A stretch of DNA of 64,000 nt, taken from positions 2,632,730 through 2,696,729 of the forward strand of contig NZ_LKAQ01000004.1 in the NCBI RefSeq assembly GCF_001874525.1. Reading direction: 5' to 3'. Position 1 is the stretch's first letter. Each line of letters begins with the position of its first letter. The DNA is from Pseudodesulfovibrio hydrargyri (GTDB lineage: Bacteria > Desulfobacterota > Desulfovibrionia > Desulfovibrionales > Desulfovibrionaceae). Made by a program: the position numbers and the translations under genes. Below the pieces are notes generated by a model. That model worked only from the letters and a program-made list of their open reading frames with translations. It searched no databases and was not told the origin of the DNA. Positions 39,163 through 46,956 of the stretch are shown in pieces.

Positions 39163-40260
39163 ATGAGCACCATTCCCGTCATAGAACTGTCCGGCACCCC
39201 CTTTGAGATGGGCCGCGCCCACGGCCGGGCTCTCAGGTACCTGATCGTCGATTTCGTGGAGTCCGTGACCTCGGTCCACCGGATGAACAACGCGTTCATC
39301 TCCGTGGACAAGGACCGGCTTGAAACCTTTTGTATGAAGAACCTCGGCTTTCTCGAGAAGTTCTCCCCGGACCTGGTGGAGGAGATGCGCGGCATCGCCG
39401 AGGGCGCGGGCGTGACCTTCAGGGAGATCCTCTACCTCAACTCATTCCTGGAGCTGGAGGACCTGCGCGCGCCCGGCATCGGCGGCACGGTCCTGCCCGA
39501 CGGGCTGTGGGGCTGCACCACCTTCAACGTCACCAGAGAGGCGGGGGAGGGGGGCCGGGCCTACATCGGCCAGACCTACGACATGGAGAAGTACTACGAG
39601 AAGTTTCTCTGCCTGCTGCGCATCCTCCCGGAGAGCGGCCCGGCCCAGCTGGTGGTCTCGTTCGCGGGCATTCTCGGCCTGAACGGCATGAACTCGGCGG
39701 GCGTGGGCGCGGTCATCAACAAGGTCACGGCCACGGACGCCCGGCCCGGCGTGGTCTATCCGTTCATCATGCGCAAGGCGCTGGTCAGCGAGCGCATCGG
39801 CGACGCCCTGGGCGCGGCCATCTTCTCGCCGCGCGCGGGCGGCATCAACTACCAGTTCGCGGGCGGCGGCGCGGCCTTCTGCGCCGAGACCTCGGCGGCC
39901 TATTACCAACTCCTCGACATCGACGGGAGCATCGCCCACACCAACCACTTCGTGGGCCGGGACATGCGCCGCTTCGAGACCCCCAACTGGCTCTCCCACG
40001 GCGGGTCCATGGTGCGCAAACAGGTGGCCGACAACTTCCTGAAAAAACATCGCGGCGCGCTGAACCTCGAGAAGCTCAAGGAACTCACCAGGGACCATAC
40101 CAACCATCCCCGGTGCATCTGCGCCCACGGGTTCCCCGGCGAGGACCCGAAAACGGCCTTCCATACCGTGTTCGCCGTGATCATGGACCCGGAAGCGGGG
40201 TGGCTGGAGCTGTGCCCCGGCAACCCCTGCGAGAATACCTATGAGCGCCACGTTCTCTGA
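39163..40260 (+). CDS. C45-family autoprocessing amidase/acyltransferase
   Basis: A 365-residue Ntn-hydrolase of the peptidase C45/acyl-CoA:6-aminopenicillanate acyltransferase group. The sequence GLWGCTTF places the expected nucleophile at Cys118, so autocleavage between Gly117 and Cys118 would give 13- and 27-kDa chains. Supporting family features are the N-terminal FEMGRAHGRAL, NSFLELEDL, and GLNGMNSAGVGAVINKV after the nucleophile. Members hydrolyse or exchange amide-bound acyl groups. No signal peptide is seen, so it acts in the cytoplasm. Between an amine ligase and an ABC importer, it probably trims an imported N-acyl or amide compound to free an amine, but this is inference. Confidence 0.82.
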   Translation: MSTIPVIELSGTPFEMGRAHGRALRYLIVDFVESVTSVHRMNNAFISVDKDRLETFCMKNLGFLEKFSPDLVEEMRGIAEGAGVTFREILYLNSFLELEDLRAPGIGGTVLPDGLWGCTTFNVTREAGEGGRAYIGQTYDMEKYYEKFLCLLRILPESGPAQLVVSFAGILGLNGMNSAGVGAVINKVTATDARPGVVYPFIMRKALVSERIGDALGAAIFSPRAGGINYQFAGGGAAFCAETSAAYYQLLDIDGSIAHTNHFVGRDMRRFETPNWLSHGGSMVRKQVADNFLKKHRGALNLEKLKELTRDHTNHPRCICAHGFPGEDPKTAFHTVFAVIMDPEAGWLELCPGNPCENTYERHVL

Positions 40261-40331
40261 CCTGGCGACGGATCGGCTGATGTTCGGTAGCTGGCAAGCA
40301 TTTTAACATATTAAGCAAGTTGAGGTGTGCA

Positions 40332-41897
40332 ATGGAAATGAACCCGAAGCTGGAGAAAACCCTGCAGGAATACGAGGCCGGCGGCATGACCCGCCGTTCG
40401 TTCCTCAAGACCATGACCACCCTGGGTGTGGCCGCGGCCGTGGCCAACGCCGTGGCCCTGTCGCCGTTGGGCGCGGTCAAGGCGTTCGCGGCCATCAACG
40501 GCCCCGAGGAGCGCGCCTGGGCGCTGGCCAAGGTGGCCGCGGCCAAGGCCACCAAGAAGAGCCTGACCCTGCTCATCCCCACCGGTTCCATCGGCAACAT
40601 GACCCCGTACGTGGACAAGTGGAAGAACGAGCTCGGCATCACCCTGGAATTCATCGAGGAACCGGACGAGGTCGTCCACACCAAGGGCATGCAGGAGGCC
40701 GTGGCCAAGACCGGGCGTTACGACGTCATGATGCCCACGGCCATGTCCTACCCGGACTGGATCGACTCCGGCGTCATCTACGACCTGACCGACTGGACCG
40801 AGAAGCACGACCCCGAGCTGTTCAACAAGGAATACGGCGTGGTCTTCCCGGCCTCGCACCACGCCCAGCTGTACAACGGCCGGGTGGCCGGCCTGTTGTG
40901 CGACGGCGACCAGATCACCCTGCTGTGCCGCAAGGACTACCTGGAGAACCCGGCCAAGGCCAAGGCCTTCGAGGACAAGTTCGGGCGCAAGCTGGCCGTG
41001 CCCGACACCTGGAAGGAGTATCGCGAACTGGCCGAGTTCATGCATGATCCGGCCAACGGTTTCTACGGCTCCCTGGAATACCGCTCCCCGTACTACGTCA
41101 AGTGGATGTTCATGCAGCGCCTCGTGTCCAAGGGCGTGCTCTACTTCGACGGCGAGATGAATCCGACCTTCAACTCCGACACCGGCGTGCAGGTCCTGGA
41201 AGAGATGCTCGAGATGAACCAGTTCCTGCATCCCGACGCCTTTTCCTTCACCTGGTCCTCCAACTACAACGCGTTCGGCCGGGGCGAAGGGTTCATGAAC
41301 ATCGTCTGGCCGTCCGGCTTCAAGTACTCCATGGCCCCGTCCACCGGCCCGGCCACCACCGGCAACATCGCGGCCACGGTCATGCCCGCCGACTTCACCA
41401 AGGACGGCTCCAAGCTGTACGCGGGCATGTTCTGCTGGGGCTACGGCTACGCGGTCTCCAAGTACTCGGCCAACCCCGAGCTGGCCTACGCCTACGCCCA
41501 GTGGATGACCTCCCCGACCATCTCGGCCGACGCCATCCCGTACCTTGGCGGCTATTCCGATCCGTACCGGGTCAACCACATGCTCAAGCCGACCAAGCGG
41601 CTGGTCGACACCTACACCCTGCCGTACCTGGACACCCTGTACCACAACATCGTGAACACGGTTCCGGACTTCTGCATCCCCGGCGGTTTCGAGTACCAGG
41701 ACGCCCTGGACAAGGAAGTGCACGCCTGCATGACCGGCTCCAAGGATCCCAAGGAGGCCCTGTCCCAGGCCGCGCACAAGTTCGAGCGCATCACCCGCCG
41801 CATCGGCAAGGACAAGGTCAAGAAGGCCTGGATCGCCCTGACCAGCAACCTGGCCGCCCCCATCAAGAAAGCCGCCGGCGTGGACCAGTGGTCCTGA
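40332..41897 (+). CDS. Tat-exported extracellular solute-binding protein (CUT1/GlpV-like)
   Basis: A 521-residue family 1 binding protein. A twin-arginine signal (GMTRRSFLKTMTTLG) starts near residue 20. The mature part has the two-lobed fold of sugar, glycerol-phosphate and polyamine binders: LTLLIPTGSIGNMTPYV, DVMMPTAMSYPDWIDSG, GEGFMNIVWPSGFKYS and GYGYAVSKYSANPELAYAYA. Length and gene context fit the GlpSTPQV type, which has a large binding protein, two permeases and two ATPases. It is expected to capture the pathway substrate in the periplasm. GAGGTG precedes the ATG. A 13-bp hairpin follows the stop. Confidence 0.85.
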   Translation: MEMNPKLEKTLQEYEAGGMTRRSFLKTMTTLGVAAAVANAVALSPLGAVKAFAAINGPEERAWALAKVAAAKATKKSLTLLIPTGSIGNMTPYVDKWKNELGITLEFIEEPDEVVHTKGMQEAVAKTGRYDVMMPTAMSYPDWIDSGVIYDLTDWTEKHDPELFNKEYGVVFPASHHAQLYNGRVAGLLCDGDQITLLCRKDYLENPAKAKAFEDKFGRKLAVPDTWKEYRELAEFMHDPANGFYGSLEYRSPYYVKWMFMQRLVSKGVLYFDGEMNPTFNSDTGVQVLEEMLEMNQFLHPDAFSFTWSSNYNAFGRGEGFMNIVWPSGFKYSMAPSTGPATTGNIAATVMPADFTKDGSKLYAGMFCWGYGYAVSKYSANPELAYAYAQWMTSPTISADAIPYLGGYSDPYRVNHMLKPTKRLVDTYTLPYLDTLYHNIVNTVPDFCIPGGFEYQDALDKEVHACMTGSKDPKEALSQAAHKFERITRRIGKDKVKKAWIALTSNLAAPIKKAAGVDQWS

Positions 41898-41920
41898 CCG
41901 GGCATCATCATTAACCTTAA

Positions 41921-41949
41921 GCCGGTCCGAGGGCAGCCCTCGGACCGGC
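41921..41949 (+). other. 13-bp stem-loop after the binding-protein gene
   Basis: GCCGGTCCGAGGG pairs exactly with its downstream complement across a 3-base loop. There is no T-run and the permease starts 12 bases later. Such hairpins commonly keep binding-protein message in excess over permease message. Confidence 0.65.
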
Positions 41950-41961
41950 GGGGTGGAGAAC

Positions 41962-42891
41962 GTGACACAGACAGCTATCGGCACTTCGTCAAACCGCAAG
42001 GGACTCGGCAACAAGGCCATCGCCCGCATCTTTACGGTGCCGGGGCAGGTGGTCTCCCTCCTGGTCCTCGTCATGCCGCTCCTGGTGGCATTGTACATGA
42101 GCTTCACGGACTGGTCCCCCACGCGAGGCTCCCTGTTCGACGCCTCCTTCGTGGCCTTCGACAACTATTCGGAACTGCTCATCTGGGACACCCGGTTCAT
42201 CTATGCGGTCATCCGCACCCTGCTCATCTCCGGCATCTGCCTGTGCCTGGAGTTTACCTTCGGGCTGGGGCTGGCCGTGCTCTTCATGCGCCGCTTCCGG
42301 GGTAAATCGGTCCTGTTCTCGGCCTTTCTCACGCCGATGATGATCCTGCCCGTGGTGGTCGGCTACATCTTCTGGATGCTCTTCCAGTCCAACGGGCCCA
42401 TCAACCAGATGCTCGAATTCGCCTTCGGGGCCCAGGCCACCCTGGACTGGTTCCGCTCGGCCGGGCCCGCGATCGTCGCGGTCATCGCCACCGAGGTCTG
42501 GCACTGGACGCCGCTCTTCTTCCTGATCCTGCTCTCAGGGCTCAACTCCGTGCCCGAGAACCCTGTGCGCGCGGCCGTCATCCTCGGGGCCAACCCCCGC
42601 CAGGTTTTTTGGCGGGTGGTCATGCCCACGCTCAAGCCGGTCATCATCGTGGCCTTCGTCATCCGGGCCATGGAGGTCATCAAGCTCTTCGACGAGGTCT
42701 ACATGCTCACGCGGGGCGGCCCCGGCTCCTCCACCGAGACCATCAGCCTGTACATCTACAAGCTGGCCTTCAACGATTTCCAGCTCGCCTACGGCGCGGC
42801 CGCGGCCTTCCTGGTCCTGGTGGGATCGCTCCTGCTGGTCCACATGCTGCTCGCCCCGGTGCGCAATCAGCTCCTGGAGGGCGACAAGTAA
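41962..42891 (+). CDS. ABC importer permease 1 (CUT1, UgpA/MalF-like)
   Basis: A 309-residue inner membrane protein with about six hydrophobic segments, from PGQVVSLLVLVMPLLVALYMSF to the final FLVLVGSLLLVHMLL. The EAA coupling motif is present as AAVILGANPRQVFWRVVMP. It pairs with permease 2 to form the channel. I chose the GTG at 41962 because GGAG sits five bases upstream; a GTG three codons earlier is possible. The stop codon abuts the next ATG with no spacer, so the two permeases are translationally coupled. Confidence 0.87.
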   Translation: MTQTAIGTSSNRKGLGNKAIARIFTVPGQVVSLLVLVMPLLVALYMSFTDWSPTRGSLFDASFVAFDNYSELLIWDTRFIYAVIRTLLISGICLCLEFTFGLGLAVLFMRRFRGKSVLFSAFLTPMMILPVVVGYIFWMLFQSNGPINQMLEFAFGAQATLDWFRSAGPAIVAVIATEVWHWTPLFFLILLSGLNSVPENPVRAAVILGANPRQVFWRVVMPTLKPVIIVAFVIRAMEVIKLFDEVYMLTRGGPGSSTETISLYIYKLAFNDFQLAYGAAAAFLVLVGSLLLVHMLLAPVRNQLLEGDK

Positions 42892-43752
42892 ATGCAAGAC
42901 AAGAAACTCACCCCCGTGCAGACCGTGATCATGGCCGTGTCCCTGGTCGTGGTCCTGTTCCCGGTCTTCTGGATCCTGATGACGGCCATCAAGCCGCCCA
43001 CGGACTGGAACGCCTCCCCGGCCATCTGGATCCCGTCCGAGCCGACCTTCGTCAACTTCCAGACCCTGTTCGACCCCGAGGCGCTGGGCAAGTACGGCGT
43101 GGGCGGCGTGAGCCAGCCCGCCACCAAGGCGGTCTTCGGCTCGCTGCTCGCGACCGTCGTCTCCACGACACTGTCCGTGATCATCGGGCTCTTCTCGGCC
43201 ATCGGCATCTCGCGCTACGGGAACAACTCCAAGTCCACGCCGCTGATAATCCTGTCCGGGCGAATGTTCCCGCCCGCGGCCATCGCCGTGCCGTTCGTGA
43301 TCATCTTCTCGAACATCGGGCTCATCGACAGCTACACCGGGCTCATCGCCATCTACGTGGCGGTCACGCTGCCGTTCTCCACCTGGATGCTCAAGTCTTT
43401 CGTGGACGACCTGCCGCGCGAGATCGAGGAGGCGGCCATGATCGACGGGCGCGGCAAGCTGGCCGCGCACCTGACCGTGACCATCCCGTTGATCCGGGGC
43501 GGGCTGTTCGCCACGACCATGTTCATCTTCATCCTCAACTGGTCGGAGTTCATGTTCGCCCTGGTCCTGTCCTACTCGAACATCTCGACCATCCCGGTCC
43601 AGCTCGCCAAGTACGTCACGGCCACGGCCGGGACCCTGTACGGCGTGCAGGCCGCCCTGGCCGTGCTGGCCATGATTCCCCTGGTCATCGTCGGCTATCT
43701 CATCCAAGGCCACCTCGCCCGTGGCATGACATTCGGAGCGATCAAGCAATGA
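42892..43752 (+). CDS. ABC importer permease 2 (CUT1, UgpE/MalG-like)
   Basis: A 286-residue inner membrane protein with about six hydrophobic segments. The EAA motif reads EEAAMIDGRGKLAAHLTVTIPLIRG. It heterodimerises with permease 1. Its ATG directly follows the permease 1 stop, and its own stop overlaps the start of the first ATPase (ATGA). Topology and size are standard for the family. Confidence 0.87.
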   Translation: MQDKKLTPVQTVIMAVSLVVVLFPVFWILMTAIKPPTDWNASPAIWIPSEPTFVNFQTLFDPEALGKYGVGGVSQPATKAVFGSLLATVVSTTLSVIIGLFSAIGISRYGNNSKSTPLIILSGRMFPPAAIAVPFVIIFSNIGLIDSYTGLIAIYVAVTLPFSTWMLKSFVDDLPREIEEAAMIDGRGKLAAHLTVTIPLIRGGLFATTMFIFILNWSEFMFALVLSYSNISTIPVQLAKYVTATAGTLYGVQAALAVLAMIPLVIVGYLIQGHLARGMTFGAIKQ

Positions 43753-44861
43753 GCAGACCCAAATTGGAACTGGTGCAGCTGCGCAAGGAATATTCCGACG
43801 GCAACGTCGTCGCCGTGGACGACATCGACCTGGCCGTGGAGGCCGGGGAGACCGTGGCCCTGCTGGGCTCATCCGGCTGCGGCAAGTCCACCACCCTGAA
43901 CATGATCGTCGGCCTGGAGCAGCCCACCGGCGGCGACATCCAGATCGACGGGGCCACCGTGGTCAACACCCCGGCGGGCAATCGCAACGTGGGCCTGGTC
44001 TTCCAGGACTACGCGGTCTTCACCCACATGACCGTGCGCAAGAACCTGGCCTTCGGCCTGGAGGTGCGCGGCAAGTACGTGCTCGAGATCAACCGGGCCG
44101 TGGAGGGCGTGGCCGAACTGCTCGGCATGAAGGACAAGCTCGACGTCGGCGTGCGCGAACTGGGCGGCTCGGAACTCCAGCGCGTGGCCATCGGCCGCAC
44201 CCTGGTGACCAAACCGGAGATACTGCTCCTGGACGAGCCCTTGTCCAACCTGGAGGCCGAGGCGAGGCTGGCCATGCGCCGCGAGCTCAGACGGCTCCAG
44301 AGCGAGATCGGCCTGACCATCATTTACGTGACCCACGACCAAGTGGAGGCGCTGTCGCTCGCCGACCGCATCGCGGTCATGAACGCGGGCCATATCCTTC
44401 AGGTGGAGGAGACCTCGACCATCTTCGCCCGGCCGGACCATACCTTCGTGGCCGGGTTTCTGGGCTCGCCGCCCATGAACCTGCTGCGTGGCAGGTTCGC
44501 GATCGAGGGCGGGGCCGTCCGGTTCCGCAAGGACGGCTTCTCCCTGGCCATGGGCGAGAGCGGGGACGGCCCGGCTCCCGCCGGATTCTACACCATGGGC
44601 GTGCGGCCCGAGGCCCTGAGCCTCTCGGGTTCGTCCGCGCCCGCCATCACCGGCCGGGTCCGCAACGTGGAGCCGCGCGGCCCGGAGATGGTCGTTACCG
44701 TGGAAACGGGCAACGAGGCGCTGACCCTGGTCGCGCCGCCCTCGGATTCCCTGCGCGCGGGCGATCCCGTGGGATTGGACATCGACTTCGACTCCCTGGT
44801 CTTTTTCGGCGGGGACAGCAACCGCCGCGAGGAGATCGCCGTGGCCGGGAGGGTTTACTGA
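43749..44861 (+). CDS. ABC importer ATPase 1, altered signature motif
   Basis: A 370-residue CUT1-type ATPase with a C-terminal OB-fold regulatory region. Walker A GSSGCGKST (40-48), Q-loop Gln86 (VFQDYA), Walker B LLLDEP with its catalytic Glu, and switch His196 (VTHD) are intact. The signature motif, normally LSGGQ, reads LGGSE at 138-142. It starts by ATGA overlap with permease 2 and ends by TGATG overlap with a second ATPase. The two defects are complementary: ATPase 2 keeps a normal signature but lacks the Q-loop Gln and switch His. The pair should therefore form a heterodimer with one competent and one weak ATP site. Confidence 0.88.
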   Translation: MSRPKLELVQLRKEYSDGNVVAVDDIDLAVEAGETVALLGSSGCGKSTTLNMIVGLEQPTGGDIQIDGATVVNTPAGNRNVGLVFQDYAVFTHMTVRKNLAFGLEVRGKYVLEINRAVEGVAELLGMKDKLDVGVRELGGSELQRVAIGRTLVTKPEILLLDEPLSNLEAEARLAMRRELRRLQSEIGLTIIYVTHDQVEALSLADRIAVMNAGHILQVEETSTIFARPDHTFVAGFLGSPPMNLLRGRFAIEGGAVRFRKDGFSLAMGESGDGPAPAGFYTMGVRPEALSLSGSSAPAITGRVRNVEPRGPEMVVTVETGNEALTLVAPPSDSLRAGDPVGLDIDFDSLVFFGGDSNRREEIAVAGRVY

Positions 44862-45982
44862 TGACGACCGCCAACACCGGGGGACAGACCCCCGTTCTGC
44901 ACCTGAAGTCCGTTTCCAAGCGGTTTCGGGACAACCAGGCCCTGAGCGGGGTGGACTTCACCGTGCCCGAAGCCTCCCTTACCGTCATCCTCGGACCGGC
45001 CGGGGCGGGCAAGACCACGGCCCTGCGCATCATCGCCGGGCTCGAAACGCCGGAAGAGGGGAGCGTGCTCCTGGGCGGCGCCGACGTGGGCCAGTGGGAA
45101 CCGCGCGACCGCAACGTGGCCATGATCTTCGACAACCTGGCGCTCTATCCGAACAAGAGCGGTTTTGACAACATCGCCTCGCCCCTGGTCATCCGCAAGG
45201 AGCCGGAGGCCGGGATCAAGGAGCGCGTGGAAGCCATCGCCAAGACGTTGCAGATCACCCACGTGCTCGGGCGGCTGCCCAAGACCATGTCCGGCGGCGA
45301 GAAGCAGCGCGTGGCCCTGGGGAGGGCGCTCATCCGCACGCCCCAGCTCTTCCTGCTCGACGAGCCCCTGTCCAGCCTGGACGCCAAGCTGCGCATCGAA
45401 CTGCGCGCCGAACTGCGGCGCATGCAGCGCGAGCAGGGGTACACCTTCCTGATGGCCACGCCCGACTACCACGAGGCCATGGCCATCGCCGACACGGTCA
45501 TCATGCTCAGCCGGGGCAGGGTGGTCCAGGTGGACGCGCCCCAGACGGTCTACGACCTGCCCGCCGACCGCGAGACCGCCTGTTTCGTGGGCGCGCCCCA
45601 AATCAACCTGTTCGAGGGCGTCTTTGACGAGGCCACGGGCTCGGTCCGCATCGCGGCGGCCGGGGTGTCCCTGCCCGCGCCCGCCCATCTGGCCGGTCCG
45701 CTCAAGGGCAAGGGCGCCGGGTTTGAGCTGGGCATCCGCCCGGAGAATCTGGTTCTGACCTCGCCGGAGGACGCTCCGGCCGTCGGCGAACTGGTGGACA
45801 TCGAGCCGCTCGGGCCCAAGTCCGTTGCCACGGTGCGGGTCAAGGACGCCGAGTTCCGCGTGCTCATCGACAGCCGCGACGTGCCCGGCCTGGCCCTGCG
45901 CGAGCCCATCGGCGTGACTCCGGTGCGCGACGAGCGCATGGTCGCCTTCGATCTCGGGACAGGATTGCGGCTGCGGGCATGA
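44861..45982 (+). CDS. ABC importer ATPase 2, Q-loop and switch residues replaced
   Basis: A 373-residue paralogue of ATPase 1. Walker A GPAGAGKTT (45-53), signature MSGGE (143-147) and Walker B FLLDEP are normal. The Q-loop reads IFDNLALYP with Asp91 in place of Gln, and the switch region reads ATPDYHEA with Pro201 in place of His. The ATP site bound by this subunit should thus be impaired, while its signature completes the good site on ATPase 1. A C-terminal regulatory OB-fold follows (about 240-373). It is coupled to the genes on both sides (TGATG upstream, ATGA downstream). GlpST-type importers also use two ATPases. Confidence 0.88.
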   Translation: MTTANTGGQTPVLHLKSVSKRFRDNQALSGVDFTVPEASLTVILGPAGAGKTTALRIIAGLETPEEGSVLLGGADVGQWEPRDRNVAMIFDNLALYPNKSGFDNIASPLVIRKEPEAGIKERVEAIAKTLQITHVLGRLPKTMSGGEKQRVALGRALIRTPQLFLLDEPLSSLDAKLRIELRAELRRMQREQGYTFLMATPDYHEAMAIADTVIMLSRGRVVQVDAPQTVYDLPADRETACFVGAPQINLFEGVFDEATGSVRIAAAGVSLPAPAHLAGPLKGKGAGFELGIRPENLVLTSPEDAPAVGELVDIEPLGPKSVATVRVKDAEFRVLIDSRDVPGLALREPIGVTPVRDERMVAFDLGTGLRLRA

Positions 45983-46956
45983 TCAACATCTTCGTCACCT
46001 ACCGGTGCAACCTCGCCTGCTCCTACTGCTTCGCCAGGGAGCTGCACGCCGAGTATCCCGAGGACCTGACCGAGGCCGATTTCGACCGGCTCCTGGAATG
46101 GATGGAGCGGGCACAGCTCCCGGCCGCGGCCTTCATCGGCGGCGAGCCGACCCTGCACCCGCTGCTCGCGTACATGATCGAGCGCACGGCCGAGGCGGGC
46201 ATCTCGCCGGTGCTGTTCACCAATGGATTGTTCCCCACGGAGCTGGCGGACCGGCTCACGCCGGTGGTCTCCAACTTCGTGGTCAACTGCAATGAGCCGT
46301 CCTTGTACACTGATGGGCAGGCCGAGCTGCTGGCCGCGAACCTGAGGCGCATCGCGGCCTCCGGAGCCCGGCTGACCTTTTCGAAGAACTTCTCCAGCCA
46401 ATACTGCGAATACGACTACCTGCTCGAGGCCTGCGCCCGATACGGGGTCCAGTCCGTGCGCTACGACATCTCCCGGCCATCCATCTCGGCGGGCAACGAC
46501 CATTTCACCAACGACGACACCCGGCGGATCATCTCGCACATCGTCCGTTTCGTGAAGGCGTGCGAGGAGCGGGGCGTGCGCACCGGGCTTGATTGCAGCG
46601 TCCGATTGTGCGACCTCAGGATCGAGGATCGGAACTACCTCGAGCGGGTGTCCATGAAGTTCTCCGGGGTCTGCCATCCGTCCATCGACGTGCACCCGGA
46701 CCTGTCCGCGTCCTATTGCCTGCCCATGCGGGACATCTCGGTGCCGGACGTGACCGCCTTCCCCAGCCAGGACGCGGTCATGTGGCATTTCGCCGAGCGG
46801 GTGCGGCCCATCCGCAAGGCCAACGTGTCCACCGACTGCCTGGAGTGCAGGGACTTCATGCGCCGCTGCCAGGGCGGGTGCATGGCCCTGCGCCGCGCAT
46901 CAAGCCCGATCTGTCGCGAACCGGACTCCGACGACGGAGCCAAGGAAGAAGAATGA
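45979..46956 (+). CDS. Radical SAM protein with C-terminal SPASM-like cysteines
   Basis: A 325-residue cytoplasmic radical SAM enzyme. The CX3CX2C cluster motif CNLACSYC (Cys10, 14, 17) binds the [4Fe-4S] that cleaves S-adenosylmethionine. The glycine motif follows as FIGGEPTLHP. The C-terminal third has more cysteines (GVCHPSID, SASYCLPM, then CLECRDFMRRCQGGC), typical of SPASM-like domains holding auxiliary clusters. SPASM proteins mature peptides, sulfatases or amine dehydrogenases. No small peptide gene is visible beside it. Its overlap with the genes on both sides (ATGA each) suggests it acts on or with the molybdoenzyme or the imported substrate. The reaction is unknown. Confidence 0.85.
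   Translation: MINIFVTYRCNLACSYCFARELHAEYPEDLTEADFDRLLEWMERAQLPAAAFIGGEPTLHPLLAYMIERTAEAGISPVLFTNGLFPTELADRLTPVVSNFVVNCNEPSLYTDGQAELLAANLRRIAASGARLTFSKNFSSQYCEYDYLLEACARYGVQSVRYDISRPSISAGNDHFTNDDTRRIISHIVRFVKACEERGVRTGLDCSVRLCDLRIEDRNYLERVSMKFSGVCHPSIDVHPDLSASYCLPMRDISVPDVTAFPSQDAVMWHFAERVRPIRKANVSTDCLECRDFMRRCQGGCMALRRASSPICREPDSDDGAKEEE

Noticed and set aside
42609..43748. N-terminal extension of the first importer ATPase
   Set aside because: It overlaps both permease genes in another frame and has shadow composition. The ATGA overlap at 43749 is the natural start.
46593..46952. N-terminal extension of the molybdoenzyme by 120 codons
   Set aside because: The extension lies in another frame inside the radical SAM gene, is Arg/Pro/Gly-rich, and the [4Fe-4S] motif expected at the true N-terminus starts right after the ATG at 46953.
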